Assembly (NCBI GenBank): GCA_041572275.1
Contig: JBFFSQ010000005.1
Span: forward strand, 1 to 35,348
From: JBFFSQ01 sp041572275
GTDB taxonomy: Bacteria > Pseudomonadota > Gammaproteobacteria > SZUA-229
Direction of reading: 5' to 3'
DNA length: 35,348 nucleotides
Below are positions 1-7,896 of the stretch, piece after piece. A program made the translations under genes and the position numbers. The stretch's first letter is position 1. The number at the start of each line of letters is the position of its first letter. The notes beneath the pieces are model-generated. The model searched no databases, was not told the origin of the DNA, and worked only from the letters and a program-made list of their open reading frames with translations.

Positions 1-180
1 CAGGTAGGGGCTGATAGCTTTAAGCAGATCACGGTCAGAAATTACACCAAGTAACTGGTTGTTCTCGACCACTAGTAAATGATGAATGCGGGCGTTGTTA
101 AGCAGGTGTTGTACTGTCCTGAGATTATCATCCATGTCAACGGTGATAAGGTTTGTGTTCATGATGTTCTTGAGGCTCAT
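1..180 (-). CDS. CBS-domain protein, N-terminal part (runs off the window)
   Basis: Sixty codons are visible on the minus strand from an ATG at 180; the rest lies beyond position 1. The translation starts MSLKNIMNTNLITVDMDDNL and continues with an HHLLVVENNQLLGVISDRDL stretch. This is the usual beta-alpha-beta-beta-alpha pattern of a CBS domain, ending in the G-V-[IV]-[ST]-x-[RD]-D-L signature. CBS pairs bind adenosyl ligands such as AMP, ATP or SAM and usually regulate an attached domain, or stand alone as two CBS repeats. What follows here cannot be seen. A purine-rich stretch (AAGGA) lies about 11 bases before the start. Family is fairly certain, specific function unknown. Confidence 0.75.
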   Translation of the reverse strand, partial: MSLKNIMNTNLITVDMDDNLRTVQHLLNNARIHHLLVVENNQLLGVISDRDLLKAISPYL

Positions 181-334
181 GCTACCAAAATTTCCTTGTC
201 CGTGTTTAATAGTGAGTATACGCTGGCTGTTATTCTTATTGGCGAACTGATACAAGTTTAGATGATTGCTGAAGAATATTTAACTAGAAGTAATAGGGTT
301 TGTGGAAAAGGAAAGGCTACTGTAGTGCGTCCTG

Positions 335-1369
335 TTACTGGCTAGTAGAACTTTCTTCGAGTTCCTGTAATTTCTGAGTGACTTTTTTAGCTCGAGTAAT
401 GAGAGCAATGAGCTCATTGTTGTCCGGGTCAATGTTGAGCAGGTTTTCCCAGATTGCCAGTGCCTCAGAAATCTTGCCGCTACTGTACAGGGTTTTGCCC
501 TGGTTGATGTCATGCTCGAGTAGAAACTGGATTTCTTTTTCCAGGTTAGCTTTTAGTTTCTGGATTTTTTTGTCATCCGGCTTAATGGTGCTAAGCATCT
601 CCAGATTGTAGCGAGCATTGTGATAGTCTTTTTTGTCATAGGCCTGCTGATAGAGATTGAGTAGATGTTTGCTTTTGCGTTTGTCATCAATTGTTTTACG
701 TTTGGCCAGGGTGGACTTGAGTAAATCGGTTTTTTGTCGAGTCTTGACCAGCTGATTAGACAGGCTCAGGCATTCAGCGGCCATGTAGTAGTCTCTGGTT
801 TCAAGGGCGTGGTTGCTACAACTCATCAGTAGATCGGCAATTTCAGCACGGTCTTCATTGTAGTCATCAATCTCGCTCTTGGCTTCATAATCGTTGGGGA
901 TCAGTTGGCTCAGATTGTTATAAATGGGTTCGTACTGGATGAGTGCGCGGGCTTTGCGAATCAGCATATGTTTTCTCAGTTCATTGATTCTTATATCACG
1001 TTCACTGATCAGTGCGTCACGTTCTGTTAGCAGTTTCTTGTTAGTTGGAAGTTTGTCCAATGCCCCGTTGAGGCTTTCGAGTGCAGTTTGCCATTTGCCT
1101 GAGTCACGAAGTTTCTGGCTGGTGGCGAGTGTGGTTTTAATGTAGTTGTTTTTTTTGCGAGTTATTTCAGCTCGACGACGATCTATGATTTTGTATTCGG
1201 CATGCTTTGTGGAAATGTGTTCGAGGGTGTTTTCAATTTTCTGATATTCATGGGCTGCGAGCCAGCGATCAATCTGTTTATTGAGGTCACTGGAGAGCGC
1301 GTAAAAATGTGAGCAGCCACTAGCCGTGGCAAGGGTAAAACAGATCAGTAAAAAACGTAGCCAGTTCAT
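335..1369 (-). CDS. TPR-like repeat lipoprotein
   Basis: A 344-residue protein with an N-terminal signal sequence whose hydrophobic stretch ends in A-S-G-C, so lipidation at Cys19 is likely and the protein probably sits at the inner face of the outer membrane or on the inner membrane. The rest is strongly helical and charged. It holds repeated helical hairpins resembling tetratricopeptide units, clearest near residues 290-325 (a YSSGKISEALAIWENLLNID stretch), and some coiled-coil character around 75-130. TPR proteins generally scaffold protein complexes; no partner is identifiable from sequence. Its ATG overlaps the stop codon of the upstream cyclase by four bases (ATGA), so the two are translationally coupled and probably work together. 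Named function unknown. Confidence 0.8.
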   Translation of the reverse strand: MNWLRFLLICFTLATASGCSHFYALSSDLNKQIDRWLAAHEYQKIENTLEHISTKHAEYKIIDRRRAEITRKKNNYIKTTLATSQKLRDSGKWQTALESLNGALDKLPTNKKLLTERDALISERDIRINELRKHMLIRKARALIQYEPIYNNLSQLIPNDYEAKSEIDDYNEDRAEIADLLMSCSNHALETRDYYMAAECLSLSNQLVKTRQKTDLLKSTLAKRKTIDDKRKSKHLLNLYQQAYDKKDYHNARYNLEMLSTIKPDDKKIQKLKANLEKEIQFLLEHDINQGKTLYSSGKISEALAIWENLLNIDPDNNELIALITRAKKVTQKLQELEESSTSQ

Positions 1370-2886
1370 GATAGCGAGGCTTCTTGTAGGATCTGATCGA
1401 TTTGTTCATCCATGTGTTGGGTGTATTCAGCAGCCAGATCATCGACGGTGTAAGTGGATACCGGTTGCTGTTTACCACGGACACGAATGGTGGCATTGGG
1501 GTGGGCAATGATGCGGGACTGGATGTCATCACGCTGGTAAAACTCGTCCATGACGACGATCTCATCACTGTTGGCAACAGTGGATAGCCGTGAGGCCAGA
1601 TTGACCGGATCACCGATGACCGTGTATTCCATACGGTCATGGGAGCCCATGTTACCGGCGACCATGTTGCCAGTATTGATGCCGATGCGGAAATGCACGG
1701 GTAGCTGGCTATTAATGAGACGTATGCTGTTGAGTCTTTTCACCAGTTTCTGGATCATGATGGCACAGGCTACTGAATTGAAGCAATGTTCAGGATCATT
1801 TTCCGGTACCCCGAAGACCACCATTGCGCAGTCACCCATGAACTTGTCGATATGTCCGTTATACATGGAGCTAATGCGTGAAATGTAGGTGAAGTATTCG
1901 TTCAGCAGGCTGGCGATTTCATCTGGGGGCAGAGTTTCTGAGATACTGGTAAAGCCGACAATGTCAGCGAATAACACAGATGCCTGTACATGCTTACCAC
2001 CCAGTTCAACATCATCCAGATTCTCCATAATCTTTTTGGCGACGTTGTTGGAAACAAAACGGGAGAAAACGTTTTCGACCTGCGATTTTTTTAGCAGGCC
2101 ATCGGCCATATCATTAAAGGCGATGGCAAGTTCGCCAATTTCATCATTGCGTCTTTCATTGAGTCGATAATAGAAGTCGCCTTCACCAATCGCCTTACTA
2201 GCATCAACCAGATTGTAAATGGGTTGTGAGAGCTGACGGCTCATGACAAAGGCCAGGATGATGGCAACCAGAGTCATGACCAGTGTCACCATGATGATGG
2301 TATTTTTCGCATCTTCCAGAGATTTCAGCATGGTGTGCTTGGTAAAGGTCACAATCGTATAACCGGCCAGCAGCTTATTGAAATAGATAGGGCTGATAAA
2401 GCTGGTGAGATTGAGGCCGTCATCGGCATTGTGGGCATGCCAGTCAAAATAATTAATCTGCTGTAACGGTTTGCTGTCATTCAGGTGGAGACGAATTTTG
2501 TTTTCTGTGGGTGATGTGCCACTGCTAACAATGGTAGCGCCGGTCTCAGAGAGAACGGTAGCTCCGAGGATATGATTACTGTTGAGCAGGTTGTTGATCA
2601 GGGTTTGTAGACCCAGGCTATCGTCGGATAACACCATTTCACGGGCACTGTCAGCCAGTTGTTCGGTGACGGTGGAACCCATGTCGATGACCTGTTTCGA
2701 CATGATAGTTTTCTGGTTCTCAAGGATGGTAAGGCCGAGCAGGCTCATGCCGGCGACAATCAGCAGAGTGATGGATAGCGCCAGTTTGATAGCAATAGGA
2801 ATACGGCTGGGTACCAGGCCCAGTATTCGTTGTTTGATCTGCCCCCGCAGTTGCGGGTTAGGGGTGTTATCGGTTTTTCCTGTCAT
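1366..2886 (-). CDS. Membrane-bound class III adenylate/guanylate cyclase with HAMP domain
   Basis: A 506-residue inner-membrane signalling enzyme. A transmembrane helix lies near residues 34-54, an extracytoplasmic sensor segment of about 140 residues follows, then a second helix near 196-215, a HAMP linker at about 216-268 and a class III catalytic domain at about 295-480. Metal-binding aspartates are Asp308 (in FADIVGFT) and Asp352 (in DKFMGD). Lys348 is the purine-specifying lysine. Asn429 and Arg433 of GDPVNLASRL are the transition-state pair. The position that is Asp in mammalian-type enzymes is Thr422 (YTVIGD), the hallmark of class IIIb enzymes, many of which respond to bicarbonate. 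ATP is the likely substrate, giving cAMP. It is the first gene of a two-gene unit with the TPR lipoprotein. Activity and stimulus are inferred. Confidence 0.9.
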   Translation of the reverse strand: MTGKTDNTPNPQLRGQIKQRILGLVPSRIPIAIKLALSITLLIVAGMSLLGLTILENQKTIMSKQVIDMGSTVTEQLADSAREMVLSDDSLGLQTLINNLLNSNHILGATVLSETGATIVSSGTSPTENKIRLHLNDSKPLQQINYFDWHAHNADDGLNLTSFISPIYFNKLLAGYTIVTFTKHTMLKSLEDAKNTIIMVTLVMTLVAIILAFVMSRQLSQPIYNLVDASKAIGEGDFYYRLNERRNDEIGELAIAFNDMADGLLKKSQVENVFSRFVSNNVAKKIMENLDDVELGGKHVQASVLFADIVGFTSISETLPPDEIASLLNEYFTYISRISSMYNGHIDKFMGDCAMVVFGVPENDPEHCFNSVACAIMIQKLVKRLNSIRLINSQLPVHFRIGINTGNMVAGNMGSHDRMEYTVIGDPVNLASRLSTVANSDEIVVMDEFYQRDDIQSRIIAHPNATIRVRGKQQPVSTYTVDDLAAEYTQHMDEQIDQILQEASLS

Positions 2887-3006
2887 TTTTGGGTTACGGA
2901 ATTATCCATTTGGGTGGCATCATACCATGTGAGGCCAGAGGCTATATGTGAACTGCTTTCAGTGGAAGAGAATTATTCCTGATTTTCTACTCAATTCGCA
3001 ATGGCA

Positions 3007-3035
3007 TTCACATGGGTGAAAGACTCATTTATAGT
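3007..3035 (+). promoter_or_regulatory. Candidate sigma-70 promoter of the ABC exporter operon
   Basis: TTCACA at 3007-3012 and TATAGT at 3030-3035 are separated by 17 bases and end 33 bases before the ABC gene start. The match is moderate and was found by eye. Confidence 0.35.
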
Positions 3036-3068
3036 CGCATCAGAACCTGAGACAAATAGAGAGCCCCT

Positions 3069-3953
3069 ATGTCGCCCTTAGTGCAGATACATCAGCTTAG
3101 CCGTGACTATGGTCAGGTACAGGCGGTCAAGGGTATCAGTTTTTCCATCCAGAAGGGGATCTGCTTTGGCCTGCTTGGCCCTAATGGGGCGGGTAAGACC
3201 ACAACGGTGGAGATGCTGGAAGGGATTTCGAAGCCTACAGCAGGGGAGATTCTATACAAAGGACAGCCGTTGGGACGGGAGTTCAGGAACCAGGCCGGTA
3301 TCATGTTCCAGTCGACGGCGTTGCAGGAGTTTATCACTGTCAGGGAGACACTGGCACTGTTTCAGGAGTTCTACCCGACGACGCGGCCGATCGAAGAGCT
3401 GGTCGAAGTGTGTGCGCTAGGGGATTTTCTTGATCGTGATACACGCAAGTTAAGCGGTGGCCAACGCCAGCGCCTGCTACTGGCTATCGCGCTGGTGAAT
3501 CAACCGGAAATCCTGTTTCTGGATGAGCCGACGACCGGTCTCGATCCCCAGGCCCGACATAATTTCTGGGATCTGGTGAAAAGCATTAAACAGCAGAACA
3601 AGACCATCGTGCTAACGACACATTATATGGAAGAGGCGTATATGCTGTGTGACGAGATTGCGATCATGGATCACGGCAAAATTATCGCCCAGGGCGCACC
3701 TGGTGACCTGTTATCCACGCATTTTAATGACGTGATTCTTCAGTTGCCGATGACGGATGTGCCAGATATGAGTCTTCTGGCGGACTGTAATATGCATCAC
3801 CAGGATGGGGTGGTGGAACTGAGGACTGGCAATGTGACTGAAACGATACAGTTTCTGCTGGATCTGGGCCTGTCACTGGAAGGTATGCAGGTACGGGCGC
3901 GCACCCTCGAAGACCTGTTTCTTGAGCTCACTGGCAAGGCATTACGACCATGA
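3069..3953 (+). CDS. ABC-2 type exporter, ATP-binding subunit
   Basis: A 294-residue ABC ATPase of the DrrA/CcmA-like exporter group. It has Walker A GPNGAGKT (residues 37-44), Q-loop Gln81, signature LSGGQ (128-132), Walker B ILFLDE (148-153), D-loop and switch His185. After about residue 215 comes the short C-terminal extension typical of this group. It should power export by the membrane protein encoded next to it. The downstream permease gene begins inside this gene's last codons (ATGA overlap), so the two are co-translated. Substrate cannot be told from sequence; relatives export lipids, antibiotics or polysaccharide. The start is an ATG preceded by a GAGAG-containing stretch. Confidence 0.93.
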   Translation: MSPLVQIHQLSRDYGQVQAVKGISFSIQKGICFGLLGPNGAGKTTTVEMLEGISKPTAGEILYKGQPLGREFRNQAGIMFQSTALQEFITVRETLALFQEFYPTTRPIEELVEVCALGDFLDRDTRKLSGGQRQRLLLAIALVNQPEILFLDEPTTGLDPQARHNFWDLVKSIKQQNKTIVLTTHYMEEAYMLCDEIAIMDHGKIIAQGAPGDLLSTHFNDVILQLPMTDVPDMSLLADCNMHHQDGVVELRTGNVTETIQFLLDLGLSLEGMQVRARTLEDLFLELTGKALRP

Positions 3954-4951
3954 GCTGGCGGCGATTACTGGCTGTACTGATTGCGCGAAATCGAGAATTT
4001 ATCCGTGATCGTAGTGCTCTGGCCTGGAATATTCTATTTCCGGTGCTGATCATTATCGGTTTTGCATTTGCCTTTTCTGGCGACAGCATTGAGCAGTTCA
4101 AGGTCGGGGTGAAGGCGTCCAAAAGCCCGCCACAACTTGTGTTCATGGAGACACGTTATATCCAGTTTATAGAACTTCAGGATCTGGATGCCGCAATGCC
4201 CAAGGTGGAGCGGCATCAGCTGGATATGTTGCTGGATCTGGACCAGCAGCGTTTCTGGATCAACGATACCTCGCCAAAAGGTTATTTGCTGGAAAAAATC
4301 TTGCGTGGCGCTGGTGGTGAAGGATTTAGCCGGGCGACGGTGAGTGGGCAGGAAATCCGTTATGTCGACTGGTTGCTGCCCGGTGTGCTGGGGATGAATA
4401 TCATGTTTAGCGCCCTGTTCGGTGTTGGCTATGTCATTGTTCGTTATCGCAAAAACGGCGTTCTCAAGCGTCTCAAGGCCACGCCACTCACGGCACTGGA
4501 ATTCCTCACCGCCCAGGTCATTTCTCGGCTCTGGTTGATTATGGTGATCACTATACTGGTTTATCTGGGCATGAACCTGTTGGTTGATTTTAGTATGCAT
4601 GGCAGTTATCTCAATCTCCTGTTAGTACTGGCTGTGGGCACCTTTAGTCTGATCAGCATGGGGCTGGTAATCGCTGCGCGGACGGCTTCTGAAGAGCTGG
4701 CCGGAGGCTTGTTGAATATGGTGTCATGGCCCATGATGTTCCTGTCCGGGGTGTGGTTCTCACTGGAAGGTCTGCATCCCTGGGTGCAGAAAATGGCGCT
4801 GATTTTCCCCCTGACTCACATTACAGAGGCCTCTCGTGCTATCATGATAGACGGTGTCGGCTTTGCCGGTATTGCCTCACACCTGCTGGTGCTGGTGTTG
4901 ATGAGCATATGTTTTTTGTTTCTAGGTGCCTACAATTTCAGGTGGGAATGA
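3950..4951 (+). CDS. ABC-2 type exporter, permease subunit
   Basis: A 333-residue integral membrane protein. One membrane span lies near residues 24-44, followed by a soluble extracytoplasmic loop of about 100 residues. Five more hydrophobic segments run from about 145 to the C-terminus, including one with GLLNMVSWPMMFLSGVWF, a typical ABC-2 permease pattern. This is the ABC2_membrane topology seen in transporters of the NodJ/DrrB/YhhJ type. It overlaps the ATPase gene by four bases and presumably dimerises to form the export channel. The next gene follows 36 bases later on the same strand. Substrate unknown. Confidence 0.9.
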   Translation: MSWRRLLAVLIARNREFIRDRSALAWNILFPVLIIIGFAFAFSGDSIEQFKVGVKASKSPPQLVFMETRYIQFIELQDLDAAMPKVERHQLDMLLDLDQQRFWINDTSPKGYLLEKILRGAGGEGFSRATVSGQEIRYVDWLLPGVLGMNIMFSALFGVGYVIVRYRKNGVLKRLKATPLTALEFLTAQVISRLWLIMVITILVYLGMNLLVDFSMHGSYLNLLLVLAVGTFSLISMGLVIAARTASEELAGGLLNMVSWPMMFLSGVWFSLEGLHPWVQKMALIFPLTHITEASRAIMIDGVGFAGIASHLLVLVLMSICFLFLGAYNFRWE

Positions 4952-4987
4952 CCTTGAGACTCCCCCCCTACAGTTAAAGGTAAGACA

Positions 4988-5392
4988 ATGTTTGGTTTTA
5001 GTGAAGAACGACAGATTTTAATGACCCAGAAGATTATGAAGAGTCTGGATGAATGGGGTCTATCTGCTGAAGAGCAGCTCAATGTGCTGGATTTGCCTGA
5101 AGGTACTCGCTCTCGAAAACTGCGAGCTTTCCATGAGGAAACCCCCTTTCCAGATACCCCTGATGTCGAGTTTCGTGTGGCTCGCCTGCTTGGAATTATC
5201 GATGCCTTGCGGACCAGTTATCCAAAAAATCCGGCTATGGGTGGCCGCTGGATGAAAACGCCACATAAACGCTTCCAGAATAGAACGCCAGTGCAGAAAA
5301 TGGTCGATGATGGCGGCAATGGTGTAACGGCTGTGTTAGCCGAGCTGGATTGCACCTATGCCTGGGATCTGAGTGGTTCAACCCGCAAATAA
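4988..5392 (+). CDS. MbcA/ParS/Xre-type toxin-binding domain protein without visible toxin
   Basis: A 134-residue protein. An N-terminal helical segment (WGLSAEEQLNVLDLPEGTRS, about residues 22-42) resembles the Xre-like helix-turn-helix of the MbcA/ParS/Xre (DUF2384) family. A C-terminal part (RVARLLGIIDALRTSYPKNP at 59-78, then WMKTPHKRFQNRTPVQKMVD) matches that family's toxin-binding region. Members are usually antitoxins encoded directly before a RES-domain toxin. Here no RES gene follows: the next gene is a convergent pterin dehydratase. It lies 36 bases after the ABC permease, preceded by an AAAGGT ribosome site, so it may be in the exporter transcript. It could be an orphan antitoxin or a regulator. 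Domain call by recognition only. Confidence 0.7.
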   Translation: MFGFSEERQILMTQKIMKSLDEWGLSAEEQLNVLDLPEGTRSRKLRAFHEETPFPDTPDVEFRVARLLGIIDALRTSYPKNPAMGGRWMKTPHKRFQNRTPVQKMVDDGGNGVTAVLAELDCTYAWDLSGSTRK

Positions 5393-5416
5393 GTGCCTCT
5401 CAGTGTGATCAGATAG

Positions 5417-5451
5417 TTACCGGTTATGTTCCGCTGGAACATAACCGGTAA
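5417..5451. terminator. Perfect 16-bp hairpin between convergent genes (likely bidirectional terminator)
   Basis: TTACCGGTTATGTTCC (5417-5432) and its exact reverse complement (5436-5451) flank a three-base loop. It sits between the stop of the plus-strand gene at 5392 and the stop of the minus-strand gene at 5465. No long T-run follows on either strand; the plus side has only a T-rich stretch from about 5455. Transcription-terminating function is inferred from position. Confidence 0.6.
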
Positions 5452-5464
5452 TGACTTTCGTTTA

Positions 5465-5815
5465 TTATTTTATTGATGTTTGGTAGAGCTCGTCGGTACG
5501 GGCGGCCATAATACAATCATTTTTATGCAGGCCCTGGATGTTGTGGGACCACCAGCTAACGGTCACCTGGCCCCATTCAGTTAACAATGCGGGGTGATGG
5601 TTGGCGGTTTCTGCAATGGCAGCTACCCGGTTTGTAAACGCCAGCGCTTGCAGAAAGTTTTTGAAATGGAAGCTTCTTTCCAGTTTTTGTATACCATCCC
5701 GCTTGTGTAGTCGCCAGTCCGCAATCTGAGGCTGAAGCTGATTAAACTCCTGATCGCTTAAGCCCAGGTTGCTGGTCTCGCTAACATCAATAGGGGATTG
5801 TGATAACTGCGACAT
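5465..5815 (-). CDS. phhB: Pterin-4-alpha-carbinolamine dehydratase
   Basis: With the start used here the product is 116 residues, the usual family length. The signature E-T-A-N-H-H-P (His73, His74), then W-x-x-V-x-V and S-H-N-I-Q-G-L-H-x-x-D (His91, Asp100) covers the active site that dehydrates 4a-hydroxy-tetrahydrobiopterin during pterin-dependent aromatic hydroxylation. No phenylalanine hydroxylase gene is visible, so another pterin-related role is possible. The frame is open to an ATG at 5863, but GGAG lies exactly six bases before the third of three consecutive ATG codons, favouring 5815. It diverges from the small gene starting at 5887. Confidence 0.88.
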   Translation of the reverse strand: MSQLSQSPIDVSETSNLGLSDQEFNQLQPQIADWRLHKRDGIQKLERSFHFKNFLQALAFTNRVAAIAETANHHPALLTEWGQVTVSWWSHNIQGLHKNDCIMAARTDELYQTSIK

Positions 5816-5886
5816 CATCATCTCCGATAGCGTGTCTGGCTGACAATCCATATAATTATCCATACCTTACAACAGATAGTAAGTCC

Positions 5887-6279
5887 ATGAATCAGATGGC
5901 AGAAGAATTAGCAGCGGAACTTGCCCAATCGGGTGAAGACTATCGACTGCTGCAACGTTTTTCACCCACTTCAGTACACCTGCAATTTACCGGTGTGTTT
6001 CAGCAGCAGCTTGTAGTCTGGGATGCTGTAATTCAGACGCTGGATGATTATTTCAATCACAGTCTGGCAGTTAAACTGGTGCCGGGGCAGAGTGTTCAAC
6101 TCAAACAATTCATTGAAATAAAACCCGATGAAAATGTTTTACATCTTCAGATCGCATTAAATTTGACTGAAATTGATGACGCTGCCATAAAGCGGTCTAT
6201 AATCATGATTAGAAATTATAAGCGTTTACATATTGGGCGACATGAATATGGAGAGGCGCACACGTATTTATCAGGCTAA
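5887..6279 (+). CDS. Unknown small protein upstream of ParA
   Basis: A 130-residue protein from the ATG at 5887 (MNQMAEELAAELAQSGEDYR), soluble and mixed alpha/beta in appearance, with no signal peptide or membrane span. I do not recognise a family. The frame is open further upstream but would then overlap the divergent dehydratase gene. It ends 16 bases before the ParA-like ATPase gene on the same strand, so the two are very likely co-transcribed, which makes it a candidate partner for that ATPase. No helix-turn-helix or ParB-like motif is visible. Confidence 0.7.
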   Translation: MNQMAEELAAELAQSGEDYRLLQRFSPTSVHLQFTGVFQQQLVVWDAVIQTLDDYFNHSLAVKLVPGQSVQLKQFIEIKPDENVLHLQIALNLTEIDDAAIKRSIIMIRNYKRLHIGRHEYGEAHTYLSG

Positions 6280-6295
6280 TCCGGTTTAATGCACT

Positions 6296-6952
6296 ATGCT
6301 GCGTATTGTTGTAATCAATACCAAGGGTGGTTGTGGCAAAACAACTATCTCTACCAATCTGGCCAGCTTTTATGCCTCTAAAGGTATGAATACCGCTTTA
6401 TATGACTATGACCCCCAGGGGTCGAGTATGCGCTGGTTACGGTTGCGTGATGATGAGGATGCCGGTATTTATGGCGTCGTTGCACACCAGAACGCCAAGG
6501 CAGTGACCAAAAGCTGGCAGTTACGTATGCCGCCGGAAACCGAACGCGTGATCGTGGATACACCACCAGGTCTTAAAGGGACCGAATTGAGCGATCAGGT
6601 CAAGGGCGCCGATTGTATTCTGATCCCGGTGTTACCATCACCCATCGATATGTATGCAACCGCTGATTTTATTCGTGATCTCCTGCTTGGGGCAAAAGTT
6701 CGCACCAATAAAACACGCATTGCAATTGTGGCTAATCGGGTGAAAAAAAATACCCTGGCATTTCAGTCACTGGAGCGTTTTCTGCATACTTTGAGTATTC
6801 CTGTGGTGGCGCGTCTGCGTGATACTCAAAATTATGTACGGGCAACGGAGGTGGGGCAGGGTATTCATGAACTGAAAAACCAGCCCATTTATGTCGACAA
6901 GATGCACTGGTCATCGATTTATAACTGGCTGGAAGAATCCGCCGAGCAGTGA
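6296..6952 (+). CDS. Solitary ParA/MinD-family ATPase
   Basis: A 218-residue ParA-type ATPase. The deviant Walker A motif KGGCGKTT (residues 10-17) carries the signature lysine Lys10 needed for the ATP sandwich dimer. A YDYDPQGSS segment forms the switch I/A' region, and VIVDTPPG the Walker B/switch II region. Length and the short N-terminus match small orphan ParAs that position cargo such as plasmids, carboxysomes or chemoreceptor clusters. No ParB or parS-like repeats are visible, and the upstream 130-residue protein is the only candidate partner. It ends convergently with the membrane-protein gene at 7030. Confidence 0.88.
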   Translation: MLRIVVINTKGGCGKTTISTNLASFYASKGMNTALYDYDPQGSSMRWLRLRDDEDAGIYGVVAHQNAKAVTKSWQLRMPPETERVIVDTPPGLKGTELSDQVKGADCILIPVLPSPIDMYATADFIRDLLLGAKVRTNKTRIAIVANRVKKNTLAFQSLERFLHTLSIPVVARLRDTQNYVRATEVGQGIHELKNQPIYVDKMHWSSIYNWLEESAEQ

Positions 6953-7029
6953 GTATTGGCTCTGCACTTTAATCACACTTTCCTGTTCGTGTCGCCATCA
7001 TAGTTCCATTCCAGGCACTTGTTGAGTGC

Positions 7030-7710
7030 TTAACTGTAATCAGTTGCTTTCTGATGAATCACGCCCGGTGTGGTATTGGGATAATCGTGCAGCGCGGGTA
7101 CGTCAGGCAGTGGCGCGTCGGGTTTCATATATTGCACAATAAATGACCAGTATCCTGCCAGTGACTGGGGATTATCTAAAGTTTCGACCAGGCAGATGAC
7201 ATGCTGGTTATGATTATTCACCAGTACCAGCCTGGATTTGCGTTTTCCAAGCAAACTTTTCAGATGTTCAATACGGCCCTGAAAGTCGTCATAGCTGTAT
7301 TCGTGATAGTGAGCAAACAAACCTTTCTGAGGATAGCTGATGAGGTGATTCTGGCGATCGAAACATAGCCGGCGGGCCTGTTGGGCTCGATAAAATACAT
7401 ATAGCAGCGGTGGCGTTGCCAGTATGAGCAAGCTCGCCTGTGTATAACTGTTAGCCAGTGGTTGTGCCAGCAATAGCTCAAGTTGATTGAGTTGGTTCAA
7501 GGTGATGAGTGCATAAGATGACACGGCCAGAAGCAGCAGGCTGACAAACAGAAACAGGCTGGCACGAATGACTGGTTTTTCGTGGGGGAGTGTCAGGCAA
7601 AATTGCTTATCATCGAGAGAGGTGCACACGGGGTGCCAGAACGGTCGCATGAGTGTCTGTGGCATGTCGACGCTGCCCAGGTCGGGGTTGATTCGCCAGT
7701 AGATTGACAT
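7030..7710 (-). CDS. Unknown two-span inner-membrane protein
   Basis: A 226-residue protein with two hydrophobic spans, near residues 50-70 (SLFLFVSLLLLAVSSYALIT) and 92-107 (ASLLILATPPLLYVFYRA). A cytoplasmic C-terminal region of about 120 residues follows, which looks like a compact beta-rich domain (CFDRQNHLISYPQKG). It lacks a recognisable catalytic motif. It lies between the ParA gene, which converges on it, and pyruvate kinase, which diverges from it, so it appears monocistronic. Family not recognised. Confidence 0.75.
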   Translation of the reverse strand: MSIYWRINPDLGSVDMPQTLMRPFWHPVCTSLDDKQFCLTLPHEKPVIRASLFLFVSLLLLAVSSYALITLNQLNQLELLLAQPLANSYTQASLLILATPPLLYVFYRAQQARRLCFDRQNHLISYPQKGLFAHYHEYSYDDFQGRIEHLKSLLGKRKSRLVLVNNHNQHVICLVETLDNPQSLAGYWSFIVQYMKPDAPLPDVPALHDYPNTTPGVIHQKATDYS

Positions 7711-7896
7711 AAAGTAATTTGTCTCGTGTAAATCTGCGTTAGTTTATCAAAATAATAATAGCCCTTAATAAGTAAAATCGCCTGACAATTTTTGTTAAGT
7801 TGTTTACAGATTGAGAATATCAGATTGACCATTTCACATGGTAAATATCAGCTATTATTGAAACTAGCCTTTTAACCATCTGTGACTGATAGAGCT

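Noticed and set aside
79..261. Small plus-strand frame at the left edge
   Set aside because: It is antisense to the CBS-domain coding sequence, which has a clear family match on the minus strand.
4034..4600. Minus-strand open frame of 188 codons opposite the ABC permease
   Set aside because: His/Gln-rich antisense product with no motif, while the plus-strand frame has the expected membrane spans and is coupled to the ATPase.
4988..5392. Complete toxin-antitoxin module
   Set aside because: Only the antitoxin-like protein is present; the adjacent genes are an ABC permease and a pterin dehydratase, with no RES-type toxin.
5887..6952. Plasmid or chromosomal parABS locus
   Set aside because: No ParB-like gene, no parS-like repeats and no replication genes; the surrounding genes are ordinary chromosomal ones.
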